A program made the position numbers and the translations under genes. Below, in pieces: positions 43,756-51,324 of a stretch of DNA of 64,000 bases. The DNA comes from Mesorhizobium sp. M1E.F.Ca.ET.045.02.1.1 (GTDB lineage: Bacteria > Pseudomonadota > Alphaproteobacteria > Rhizobiales > Rhizobiaceae), in contig NZ_CP034447.1 of assembly GCF_003952485.1 (NCBI RefSeq), positions 5,036,501-5,100,500 of the forward strand, given 5' to 3'. Each line of letters begins with the position of its first letter. Position 1 is the first letter of the stretch. The notes beneath the pieces are model-generated. The model had not been told where the DNA came from, made no database searches, and saw only the letters and a list, made by a program, of their open reading frames with translations.

Positions 43756-45393
43756 TCAGGTCTTTCCGAGATAGCGGTCGAGAACATTTTTGGTCACGCG
43801 TTCGACCATCGCGTCCTGCCTTAGCAGGCCGGCGACCCATTCGCAGCTTCCGGCATGGAAGACTTCGCCCTTGCCGCGGGGGAAGTTGACAATCATGCCG
43901 TTGCCGCGCTTGACCTTGTCGAGATTGGCATCGCTCGCCTCGCCGAAAAGCGTCTCGGCGGTGAAGCGCCCGTCCTCGTCGGTAAGGAACTGATCCTCGA
44001 TCGGGATGTCGGCGCTTTCCTCGACCTGGCTCGCCATGCCGACGGCCAGCACCTGCAGGCCATCCGGCGCGCCGCTGGTCGCCGTCGGGTAGGGCAGGCC
44101 GCCGCGGATTTCGAAGTCGAGCCCGTCGACCTCATAGCCATAGACATGGCTGTCGGCGCCGAGCAGGTCTCCATAATAGATGCCGGTGCCGGCAAACGCC
44201 CAATGCTCCGGCCGATAGACGGGAAAGCCGCGCACGCCGCGCGGCGCGCAGCCGCCCCAGCCGGCATAGACACCTCGCGTCGCGTTGAGGCCGAAGGTGG
44301 CGCTGCCTGGGCGGCCGATCTCCGGCGCCTCCCAGGAGTTGGTGGCGCGCGTCACGTCGCCGCGATAGGCGGGGTCCTCGGCGCGGGCGCGGTATTTGTA
44401 GCAGACCTGGCGGCGGCCCTCGTCCTCCAGCCTGGTCTGCCACATGAAGTTGCCAGCGAAGCGGGCCGCGTGTCCGCCGCGCTCGACATATTGGTCGACG
44501 GCGTCGCGCATCTCCCAGGTCCAGTATTCGTCATGGCCGCTGAAGACGACGCAGTCGTAGCCATCGAGGATTTCGGGCGAGAAATGCAATTCGTGCTGGC
44601 TGGCAAGATCGATTGCATAGCCGGCGCGCTCGGCGAAGCGGAAGAAATGGCTGTCATAGCTCGCCCAGCCGGAAGAGGCGTATTTCTTCGAATGGCCGGT
44701 GGCGAAGGCCCATTCCATATGCGGATAGCGCGGCACGGTCTTCGGCGGTATCGCAACCTCGATCGGCACGCGCGGCGCCTCCTTGGGCAGCACCACGAAG
44801 CCGCGGCACCAGGGGCGCTGTGTCGACACCATAGTTGCGTATTGATCGCGGTTCGGGCCGGTGATGCCCTGATAATGATTGGAGCCGCCCCAGGTGTTGT
44901 AGGCCGTCCAGGTGCCGGTCGCGGCGACCTGCAGCAGGCGACTGGGCCTGCGGCCGGGCAGGGGCGCGACGATGAACAGATGGTGGCTAAGGATCGGCTC
45001 ACCATCACCGCCGTCGGCCGAGAGCGTGACGCGATAGGCCCCCGACGGCCAATCCTCGCCGATACGAAATTCGAACGACGCTTCCCAGCCGCAGCCTTCA
45101 ACCGAGCATTGGTCCGGCGTGTCCTGCCATCGCGCCGACAGGCCCACTTCCTCGAAGACCTTCGTCTCGGTTCTCCCATCGCGGACGACAACGATGCTGA
45201 ATCGCGGCGCCGTTGAGCTGACATGCAGCGCCACCGTTTCACCGGGGCGATAGGAGAAACGGTCGCTGTAGCACCAGATCTCGCCGCGGCGGCCATCCAT
45301 TCCCGGCCATTCGTAATAATGGCCGCGCACAGCCTCGCGGCGCTGCTCGGGCGTCAGCCCGAAATCGGGGAATTCAGCGGGCAATCGCGTCAA
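43756..45393 (-). CDS. N,N-dimethylformamidase large-subunit-like protein
   Basis: About 545 residues from a TTG at 45393 (AGGTG 8 bases upstream); the frame also opens at a TTG at 45441. It resembles the C-terminal part of the DMFase beta subunit: YSDRFSYRPGETVALHVSS, LLQVAATGTWTAYNTWGGSNHYQG, ILDGYDCVVFSGHDEYWTWEMRDAVDQYVERGG and FAGNFMWQTRLE. DMFase splits N,N-dimethylformamide into dimethylamine and formate using Fe, but needs a small subunit not seen here. An amide substrate is plausible; DMF itself is not shown. It is the first gene of the operon. Confidence 0.8.
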   Translation of the reverse strand: MTRLPAEFPDFGLTPEQRREAVRGHYYEWPGMDGRRGEIWCYSDRFSYRPGETVALHVSSTAPRFSIVVVRDGRTETKVFEEVGLSARWQDTPDQCSVEGCGWEASFEFRIGEDWPSGAYRVTLSADGGDGEPILSHHLFIVAPLPGRRPSRLLQVAATGTWTAYNTWGGSNHYQGITGPNRDQYATMVSTQRPWCRGFVVLPKEAPRVPIEVAIPPKTVPRYPHMEWAFATGHSKKYASSGWASYDSHFFRFAERAGYAIDLASQHELHFSPEILDGYDCVVFSGHDEYWTWEMRDAVDQYVERGGHAARFAGNFMWQTRLEDEGRRQVCYKYRARAEDPAYRGDVTRATNSWEAPEIGRPGSATFGLNATRGVYAGWGGCAPRGVRGFPVYRPEHWAFAGTGIYYGDLLGADSHVYGYEVDGLDFEIRGGLPYPTATSGAPDGLQVLAVGMASQVEESADIPIEDQFLTDEDGRFTAETLFGEASDANLDKVKRGNGMIVNFPRGKGEVFHAGSCEWVAGLLRQDAMVERVTKNVLDRYLGKT

Positions 45394-45543
45394 AGAACAC
45401 CTGAAGCCAAGACGCTGCCATTGAGACCATTGGCTGGCCAAGCGTCAAATGGAAACGATCGGGCCAGCGAGCGCTTACGCTTGGCGATATCCGGCAGACG
45501 GACTATTTCATTCTCAGGCGATGTTTCAACGCCGGGAGCCGAC

Positions 45544-45792
45544 ATGCTGTACGTGCAAAAGGTCAAGGTCGACGACATCTACGTGCCCGCGGCGCGGCGC
45601 AAGACGCTGCATCCCGAGACCGTGCGCCGTCTCGCCGAAGACATTCTCGAGAACGGCATGAAGACGCCGATCCAGGTGCGTCACGACGGCAAGCGCCATG
45701 TGCTGGTCGAGGGACTACACCGGCTCGAAGCCGCCAAATGGCTCGGCGAGACCACCATCGATGCCTATCTCGTTCAGGCGCGCCGCCACTGA
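45544..45792 (+). CDS. Stand-alone ParB/Srx-domain protein
   Basis: 82 residues from the ATG at 45544 behind GGGAG. The sequence MLYVQKVKVDDIYVPAARRKTLHPETVRRLAEDILENGMKTPIQVRH, then HVLVEGLHRLEAAKWLGE, is an isolated ParB N-terminal (Srx-like) nucleotide-binding domain without DNA-binding or dimerisation domains. The usual GxRR Arg box is replaced by GLHRLEA. It is divergent from the DMFase-like operon and may be a small regulator or nuclease, but no role is established. Confidence 0.75.
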   Translation: MLYVQKVKVDDIYVPAARRKTLHPETVRRLAEDILENGMKTPIQVRHDGKRHVLVEGLHRLEAAKWLGETTIDAYLVQARRH

Positions 45793-45929
45793 TTCTTGTC
45801 GCTTGGGTCTCTACCGCAGCAGCGTCACCGCATCACGGCAACCGATCGTATTCCATCAATGCTTTTCAATTGACGCTGCGATGCCGGCCGCTACTACCAC
45901 GCTTGGATTTCCACGAAGCAGGTGTTGCC

Positions 45930-46325
45930 ATGACGAAATACCAGGGCGGATGCTTATGCGGAGCGGTGCGCTACCGCGCCGAGGCTGAACCGATCAACGA
46001 GCGCGTCTGCCATTGCCGGATCTGCCAGAAGGCGATCGGCGCGGCCTTCAACGCGCGCCTTCTGTTCCGCATCGACGACGTGACCGTCGAAGGGCCTTTG
46101 ACGACGGTCAATTCATCGCCGGACCTCAAGCGCGGTTTTTGCGCAGCCTGCGGCACGACGATGTTTTCGCGGCGCGATTCACGGGGCATCCTCGGCGTCA
46201 CCTCCGGTTCGCTCGACGATCCGTCCGTGTTCAAGCCCGACATGCATTTCTGGACGACTTCCAAACAGCCCTGGGTGCAGCTCGATGATGGGTTGCCGCA
46301 ATTTGAGGGCGCGCCGCCAGTCTAA
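45930..46325 (+). CDS. GFA-family (glutathione-dependent formaldehyde-activating-like) protein
   Basis: 131 residues from the ATG at 45930. Zinc-binding cysteines are visible in GGCLCGAVRY, VCHCRICQKA and FCAACGTTMF, the GFA/CENP-V domain pattern. The Paracoccus prototype speeds formation of S-hydroxymethylglutathione, but most family members have unknown roles. A formaldehyde link would suit the neighbouring amide-degrading operon, but this is speculation. It ends just before a family C repeat. Confidence 0.87.
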   Translation: MTKYQGGCLCGAVRYRAEAEPINERVCHCRICQKAIGAAFNARLLFRIDDVTVEGPLTTVNSSPDLKRGFCAACGTTMFSRRDSRGILGVTSGSLDDPSVFKPDMHFWTTSKQPWVQLDDGLPQFEGAPPV

Positions 46326-46389
46326 CCTTCTCCCCCTTGTGGGAGAAGGTGGATCGGCGCGCAGCGCCGAGACGGATGAGGGGTGTTGG
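46325..46389. repeat. Intergenic repeat family C, copy with inverted partner (left)
   Basis: ACCTTCTCCCCCTTGTGGGAGAAGGT is a self-complementary arm, then the stem GGCGCGCAGCGCC and GACGGATGAGGGGTG. It is uninterrupted, unlike the copies hit by insertion sequences. The opposite-facing partner lies at 46449-46500. Confidence 0.8.
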
Positions 46390-46448
46390 AAGGAATGGGG
46401 CACGGGCGATTATCGCGCCTGAACCTCCATCCCCTCACTCCGTCCAGT

Positions 46449-46500
46449 ACCCCTCATCCGTCGCCTTCGGCGACACCTTCTCCCACAAGGGGAGAAGGGG
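46449..46500. repeat. Intergenic repeat family C, copy with inverted partner (right)
   Basis: ACCCCTCATCCGTCGCCTTCGGCGACACC, then TTCTCCCACAAGGGGAGAAGG. It mirrors the left copy. Together they occupy the space between the GFA gene and the next small gene and could block read-through. Confidence 0.8.
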
Positions 46501-46615
46501 AAAACTGCACAAAAATTTCATCTTCGATTCACGAGATAGCCGGCAAAGCGTCATTGGCGGGCCATCTTTGGCTGCTTATCTAAGCGCCATGCGGGAGGCA
46601 TCGAGGAGGCGACGG

Positions 46616-46828
46616 ATGAGCGAGAGCATCAATACCCTGGACGAGCTTTTGAACGACCCGATGATCCAGCTCGTGATGGAACGCGACCGGGTGCGTCCGG
46701 CCGAGCTTCGCCTGCTCCTGGAAAAGGCTCGCGACCGGGCGGCCGACGATTCCCGCATCGACCAGCCGGCCTTGCCGCCGGCGCACGTGGTGGCGAGAAG
46801 CTGCATAAAGCAGTGGCTGCACCGCTAG
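46616..46828 (+). CDS. Small hypothetical protein
   Basis: 70 residues from the ATG at 46616, behind GAGGAGG at 46603-46609; an ATG at 46589 is an alternative. Predicted to be helical and charged (MSESINTLDELLNDPMIQLVMERDRVRPAELRLLLEKARDRAA), with no membrane segment. I recognise only resemblance to short rhizobial hypotheticals. It converges on the acetyltransferase gene at 46855. Confidence 0.6.
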   Translation: MSESINTLDELLNDPMIQLVMERDRVRPAELRLLLEKARDRAADDSRIDQPALPPAHVVARSCIKQWLHR

Positions 46829-46854
46829 GTTGGTTGGCTTGGCCATAACCCGTG

Positions 46855-47766
46855 TCAGCTCGAATTTGCCGGCAAATAGCTGTAATGGCTGCGGAAATAG
46901 GCGATCCTGAAACCGAGCCGGGCGTAGTTGCGGTAGGCCGGACCGTCGCGGTCGGGGCGCGGCGCCTCGATGTCTGCGACGAACAGTTTCGCGCCGGCGG
47001 CGATGCCGTCGCGGACCAGCCTTTCGCCAAGCATGGCGTCGAGGTCGAAGCTCGGCGCCATGATGCCCGGCACCGGCGCGTCGATGCCGCTCCAGGCGGC
47101 GCCGTCTGAGATGAACAGTGAGCGCACAGCAGCCACCGCGCCATCACGTTTCAGCATGTAGTGATGCCAGCCTTTGCGGCCGACCAGTGCAACGAGCCAA
47201 GGAGAGGTGGGCAGCCTGTACTTGCCGTCGATGAAGGAGGCCCATTGCGGAGCCGTTTCGGCGGTGACCTCTTCGACCGATACATCGTCGGTTGGGAAGA
47301 GCGGTTCGGCCGCCGGCGGCGTCGCATCGCGAAAGATGCGTTCCCAGCCGCTCTGATGCTGCAGCCCGCGGGCTTCCAGCCAGCATCTCAGCCGCGACGG
47401 CTCGGTATGCGGGTTCGTATAGAACCACGGCCGCAAGATGCCGGCGGCGCGGTAGTGCGCGAGCAGCGCGTCGACCTGTTCCTCCGAGGCGGGACCGTCG
47501 ACGCCGATGTTCTTGACGCAGTTGAAATGGATGAACGGGATCGTCGCGCAAGTGGTCCAGACGAGGTCGCCGTCGCGGGCAATCGCCAGGCCATGCCGCG
47601 CGGCGAAATCGGCGGGCGCAGCGTCGTAGAGGTCGAGCCAGGCATTGACCTCGGCGCGCTCGATGGCACGGCTCAGATCGCGCGAGACCTCCTCGATCGA
47701 AATTTCGGGAATGTGGGTTTCCGGTGGCACGACGGCCTGCAGTTCCCAGAGGGCGGCGGTCGACAT
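46855..47766 (-). CDS. GNAT-family acetyltransferase-like protein
   Basis: 303 residues from the ATG at 47766 behind a strong GGAGGAGG. The N-terminal half contains a degenerate GNAT fold (HFNCVKNIGVDGPASEEQVDALLAHYRAAGILRPWFY). The C-terminal half has a second one, with WASFIDGKYRLPTSPWLVALVGRKGWHHYML and RNYARLGFRIAYFRSHY. Acetyl-CoA-binding residues are not as clear as in active GNATs, so it may bind another ligand. A 5+3+5 palindrome lies 22 bases upstream. Confidence 0.72.
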   Translation of the reverse strand: MSTAALWELQAVVPPETHIPEISIEEVSRDLSRAIERAEVNAWLDLYDAAPADFAARHGLAIARDGDLVWTTCATIPFIHFNCVKNIGVDGPASEEQVDALLAHYRAAGILRPWFYTNPHTEPSRLRCWLEARGLQHQSGWERIFRDATPPAAEPLFPTDDVSVEEVTAETAPQWASFIDGKYRLPTSPWLVALVGRKGWHHYMLKRDGAVAAVRSLFISDGAAWSGIDAPVPGIMAPSFDLDAMLGERLVRDGIAAGAKLFVADIEAPRPDRDGPAYRNYARLGFRIAYFRSHYSYLPANSS

Positions 47767-47787
47767 GGTAGTCCTCCTCCGATTTAC

Positions 47788-47800
47788 CTTACAGCGTAAG
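47788..47800. promoter_or_regulatory. Palindrome CTTAC-AGC-GTAAG, candidate operator
   Basis: Perfect 5-bp arms with a 3-base spacer, 22 bases upstream of the acetyltransferase start and between divergent genes. The surrounding TTACAGCGTAAGATTAGCGAATGATAATATGG is AT-rich and promoter-like. Palindromes of this size and sequence are typical for TetR-type repressors, but no tetR gene is in the window. Confidence 0.4.
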
Positions 47801-47953
47801 ATTAGCGAATGATAATATGGAAGGGCCCATTGTCAAGCAGGATTAGCGGCACCTTACAAATCCGTGAGTTGGATTCCTGGTATCGCGCGGTTAAGGCTGT
47901 CCTTGAGGGGCTTTGCCAATGACGATTCACTTTGTTCTGGGGAAAGGATCGGG

Positions 47954-48826
47954 ATGACCGACGTCTGCACGCAGGGACTGGATACCGGCTTTGTCGGCCT
48001 GGGTTATGCCAAAGTGGCGTTTCTCGGCATCGTTCAAGGCATCACCGAATTGCTGCCGATCTCGTCGACGGCGCATATGCGCGTCGTGCCCGCCGTGCTC
48101 GGCTGGCAGGATCCCGGCTCTGCCTTCTCGGCCGCCATGCAGCTTGCGGCATTGGCCGCGGTCGTCAGCTATTTCTGGAGCGATGTCCGGGATGTCACGC
48201 TGGGTTCGCTGTCGGCGATCGTCCGCCGCGATTTCGGCGACCGGTATTTCCGCCTGGCGATCAGCATCGTGCTGGCGACCATTCCGATCGTCATCGCCGG
48301 CCTTGCGCTTTCAGGCGTTCTCAACGCCTGCAATTCGCCGCTGCGGAGCCTGAGCGTCATCGGCGGGGCCTGCATCGTCATGGCGATCCTGCTCGCGCTT
48401 TCCGAGATCTATGCCAAGCACATGCTCACGCTCAACCAGGCTTCGATACTCGACGCGCTGCTTGTCGGCGTCGCCCAGGTCGGTGCCTTGATCCCCGGCG
48501 TTTCGCGTTCGGGATCGACGCTGACAGCCGCGCTGGGTTTGGGTTTCGCCCGCCCGGAGGCGGCGCGCCTCTCTTTCCTGCTCGGTCTGCCGGCGATCGC
48601 GCTCGCCGGGCTCAAGGAGCTTTGGGAACTGCACAAGATCCACCTCGGCGCCTATGGCTGGTCGGTCCTGGCCGTCGGCCTCGTCGTCGCCTCGATCTCG
48701 GCCTTCTTCGCCATATGGGGGCTGATGCGCGTGCTCGAGCGCTTTTCCGCCTGGCCCTTTGTCATCTATCGCGGCCTGCTCGGCGTCGTGCTGCTGATCG
48801 GCGTCGCCGTCGGCTGGTTGACTTAG
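47954..48826 (+). CDS. uppP: Undecaprenyl-diphosphate phosphatase
   Basis: 290 residues from the ATG at 47954, preceded by GGAAAGGATCGGG. It is an inner-membrane enzyme that recycles the peptidoglycan lipid carrier and gives bacitracin resistance. The two catalytic motifs are GIVQGITELLPISSTAHM near the N-terminus and GALIPGVSRSGSTLTAALGLGF in the second half. There are about eight membrane segments. The stop codon TAG (48824-48826) is part of the TTAG duplicated by the IS5 insertion, so the coding sequence is just spared. Confidence 0.93.
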   Translation: MTDVCTQGLDTGFVGLGYAKVAFLGIVQGITELLPISSTAHMRVVPAVLGWQDPGSAFSAAMQLAALAAVVSYFWSDVRDVTLGSLSAIVRRDFGDRYFRLAISIVLATIPIVIAGLALSGVLNACNSPLRSLSVIGGACIVMAILLALSEIYAKHMLTLNQASILDALLVGVAQVGALIPGVSRSGSTLTAALGLGFARPEAARLSFLLGLPAIALAGLKELWELHKIHLGAYGWSVLAVGLVVASISAFFAIWGLMRVLERFSAWPFVIYRGLLGVVLLIGVAVGWLT

Positions 48827-50327
48827 CAGGCTGTTGAAGAAGTACTGGCGCGGTTGTTTGGAGCGTGATTCACTGCTCCCCGAACGATTTGGGGACGGTG
48901 AATGCGCGGATTGGACGAACGGTCGGGCTCGCTGTTTTCCTATGTCGACCTCGAGGCGCGGGTTCGGCGGGATCATCCGCTTCGGGTGATACGGGAGATC
49001 GTGAACGCGGCTCTCGTAGGGATGGACAGCGATTTTGCGGTGCTTTATCCGCCCGGGCTCGGCCGGCCCTCGATCGCGCCGGAGCGTTTGCTGCGTGCGA
49101 TGCTGTTGCAGGCCTTCTACGGCATTCGCTCGGAACGTCAGTTGATGGAGCGGATGGAGTTCGATCTTCTGTTCCGCTGGTTCGTGGGGCTCGGCGTTGA
49201 CGAGCCGGCCTGGGATCATTCGAGCTTCACCAAGAACCGGGATCGGCTGTTGGAAGGTGAGATCGCGGCAAAGTTTCTGCGCGCGGTGCTGGCGCAGCCA
49301 AGGGTGAAGCGGCTGTTGTCGTCGGATCACTTCTCGGTGGATGGGACGATGATCGAAGCCTGGGCCTCGATCAAGAGCTTCCGCCGCAAGGACGGCGGCG
49401 ACAACGATCCGGATGGCGCTGGCCGCAACGCCGAGCGCGGCTTCCACAAGGAGAAGCGCTCCAACGATACCCACCAGAGCACGAGCGATCCGCAGGCGCG
49501 GCTTTACAAGAAGGGCGACGGTCAGCCAGCGAAGCTGTGCTACATGGGCCATGCGCTGATGGAGAACCGCCACGGGCTGGTCGTGGATGGCGGCGTCACC
49601 CAGGCCACGGGCAAAGCCGAGCGCGAGGCTGCGCTTGCCATGTTGAAACGCCGGCCATCGCGGCGGCGCATCACGCTTGGGGCCGACAAGGCCTATGACG
49701 TACGCCAGTTCGTCAAGGATCTGCGCGAGCACAACGTCACGCCGCACATCGCCGTCGACGGCCATCTGAGCAAAACCGGCAAGCCTCGCGTAACGGCCAT
49801 CGATGGCCGCACGAAGCGCCATCCGGGCTATGAAGCCAGCCAGCGCTGCCGCAAGCGGATCGAAGAGGTGTTCGGCTGGATCAAGTCATCGGCCGGCATG
49901 GCCAAGGTCAAGCTGCGAGGATGCGCCCGTGTGGGCGCGGCCTTCACCCTGAACCTGGCGGCCTACAATCTGGTCCGCTTGCCCAAGCTGCTGGCGGTAC
50001 AGCCATGAGCCTCGCCGGCCGTTGGCGGATCGTCGCGATGCCCGACTATGTCGAGGACTATCGCGACATGATGGAGCCCGCTTACATCGAGTTCGCGGCC
50101 AGCGGCTCCGGCGAATTCGCCTTCGGCTGCGTCACCGGGCAGATCTTCGGCGGAGCGGATGGAAATCATGTCGCCTTCTCCTGGCAAGGCAACGATGAAA
50201 TGGACGAAGCCCAAGGCGACGGCTGGGCCGAAATCCAACCAGACGGCTCCATCATGGGCCAAATCTGCTTTCACAACGGCGACGAAGCCGACTTCACCGC
50301 CCGAAAGTGGACTTCTTCAACAGCCTG
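48827..50327 (+). mobile_element. IS5-family insertion sequence, complete (1501 bp)
   Basis: Terminal inverted repeats start CAGGCTGTTGAAGAAGT (17 perfect bases, then one mismatch). The 4-bp target TTAG is repeated at 48823-48826 and 50328-50331, fitting the YTAR preference of the IS5 group. It contains a transposase gene and a second overlapping small gene. Intact ends and genes suggest recent insertion at the uppP stop. Confidence 0.92.
48902..50008 (+). CDS. IS5-family transposase
   Basis: 368 residues. N-terminal transposase region RPSIAPERLLRAMLLQAFYGIRSERQLMERMEFDLLFRWFVGL, then the DDE core: Asp in HFSVDGTMIEAWAS, Asp in TLGADKAYDVRQF and Glu in RKRIEEVFGWIKSSAGM. This is the IS5/IS1182-like DDE_Tnp_1 arrangement. 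Its stop overlaps the ATG of the following small gene (ATGA). Confidence 0.92.
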   Translation: MRGLDERSGSLFSYVDLEARVRRDHPLRVIREIVNAALVGMDSDFAVLYPPGLGRPSIAPERLLRAMLLQAFYGIRSERQLMERMEFDLLFRWFVGLGVDEPAWDHSSFTKNRDRLLEGEIAAKFLRAVLAQPRVKRLLSSDHFSVDGTMIEAWASIKSFRRKDGGDNDPDGAGRNAERGFHKEKRSNDTHQSTSDPQARLYKKGDGQPAKLCYMGHALMENRHGLVVDGGVTQATGKAEREAALAMLKRRPSRRRITLGADKAYDVRQFVKDLREHNVTPHIAVDGHLSKTGKPRVTAIDGRTKRHPGYEASQRCRKRIEEVFGWIKSSAGMAKVKLRGCARVGAAFTLNLAAYNLVRLPKLLAVQP

Positions 50328-50331
50328 TTAG
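50005..50331 (+). CDS. IS5 passenger ORF whose stop codon lies in the target duplication
   Basis: 108 residues from the ATG at 50005, overlapping the transposase stop. The sequence (SLAGRWRIVAMPDYVEDYRDMMEPAYIEF, GEFAFGCVTGQI, HVAFSWQGNDEMDEAQGDGWAEIQPDGSIMGQICFHNGDEADF) is acidic, beta-rich and soluble; I do not know a named family. The element ends at 50327 with TG. The flanking TTAG then supplies T plus TAG, making a Cys codon and the stop. Because the target is YTAR, every insertion would give Cys-stop at this point. Confidence 0.8.
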   Translation: MSLAGRWRIVAMPDYVEDYRDMMEPAYIEFAASGSGEFAFGCVTGQIFGGADGNHVAFSWQGNDEMDEAQGDGWAEIQPDGSIMGQICFHNGDEADFTARKWTSSTAC

Positions 50332-50386
50332 AGCCGTTCACCGAATCCGCTATACCGGCACCTGAACCTTCGCTTCGGGTGTGCTG

Positions 50387-51172
50387 ATGGATCTTGCGAC
50401 GCTGCTGCAATCGGTGCCCTTGCTGGCTACGCTGGTGAAAGCGGCGCTGCCGGCCGCAGTCGGCGCGGGCATGGGTCTTGGCCAATGGCTGGCGGCGTTG
50501 CCGCCTTGCCGCAACCTGACCTTCGAAACAGCCAGCTATCTCGTCTGCGAGGCCGATCCGAAGCATTATTCGATCGAATTGTTCTGGAGGGACCCGGGCG
50601 GCAAGCTCTACCAGTCGCTGCACAATCTTCGAAGCGCCCAACAGGCTGCGGGGCGCACCATGCTCTTCGGCATCAATGCCGGCATGTATCATCCCGATCT
50701 CGCGCCGGTTGGGCTCTACGTCGAGCGAGGGCAGCAGATCACCTCGGCGAAGATCGGATCGGGCACCGGCAATTTCTCGATGCAGCCGAACGGCATCTTC
50801 TATCTCAGCGGCAACAAGGCCGGCGTTCGCGCGACGAAGGATTATCTGAAGCGTCCGCCGCGGGTGGATTACGCAACCCAGTCCGGGCCGATGCTGGTCA
50901 TCGACGGCAAGCTGCATCCGAAATTCCAGGCCGACAGCCCCTCGCGAAAAATCCGCGACGGCGTCGGCGTGCGCGCCGACGGCGTCGCCGTCTTCGCAAT
51001 CTCGGATGACGTCGTGACCTTCCATGAATTCGCCCGGCTGTTCCGCGACAAGCTCGGCTGCGCGAACGCGCTGTTCCTCGACGGCTCGATATCGAGCCTC
51101 TATGCGCCGGCAATAGGCCGCAACGACGATTTCTGGAATCTCGGACCGATGATCGGCGTGTTCAGGCGCTAG
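50387..51172 (+). CDS. Phosphodiester glycosidase (NAGPA-like) family protein
   Basis: 261 residues from the ATG at 50387 (a GTG at 50381 is possible). A hydrophobic N-terminal segment of about 40 residues may be a membrane anchor. The rest follows the phosphodiester glycosidase domain: LFGINAGMYHPDLAPVGLYVERGQQ, NFSMQPNGIFYL, ATQSGPMLVIDGKLHP, VRADGVAVFAISDDVVTFHEFA and ANALFLDGSISSLY. The family includes the human uncovering enzyme and bacterial exopolysaccharide-related proteins; here the substrate is unknown. IS5 now separates it from uppP. Confidence 0.8.
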   Translation: MDLATLLQSVPLLATLVKAALPAAVGAGMGLGQWLAALPPCRNLTFETASYLVCEADPKHYSIELFWRDPGGKLYQSLHNLRSAQQAAGRTMLFGINAGMYHPDLAPVGLYVERGQQITSAKIGSGTGNFSMQPNGIFYLSGNKAGVRATKDYLKRPPRVDYATQSGPMLVIDGKLHPKFQADSPSRKIRDGVGVRADGVAVFAISDDVVTFHEFARLFRDKLGCANALFLDGSISSLYAPAIGRNDDFWNLGPMIGVFRR

Positions 51173-51324
51173 CCGAGAACCGCGTCCGACGCCGGCCGCG
51201 AATCGCCCGGCCGGACCAAAAGTAAATTTTGATTCAAACTTTGTTGGTAATTTCTCATTAGGAATGGGGCTTCCGGCGGCGCTGTTCCTGCCCTCGGTCT
51301 GTTTTGTTTTGCGTACAGGTCAAG

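Noticed and set aside
43855..45216. A 453-codon frame on the + strand
   Set aside because: It is antisense to the dimethylformamidase-like gene and has shadow-type composition.
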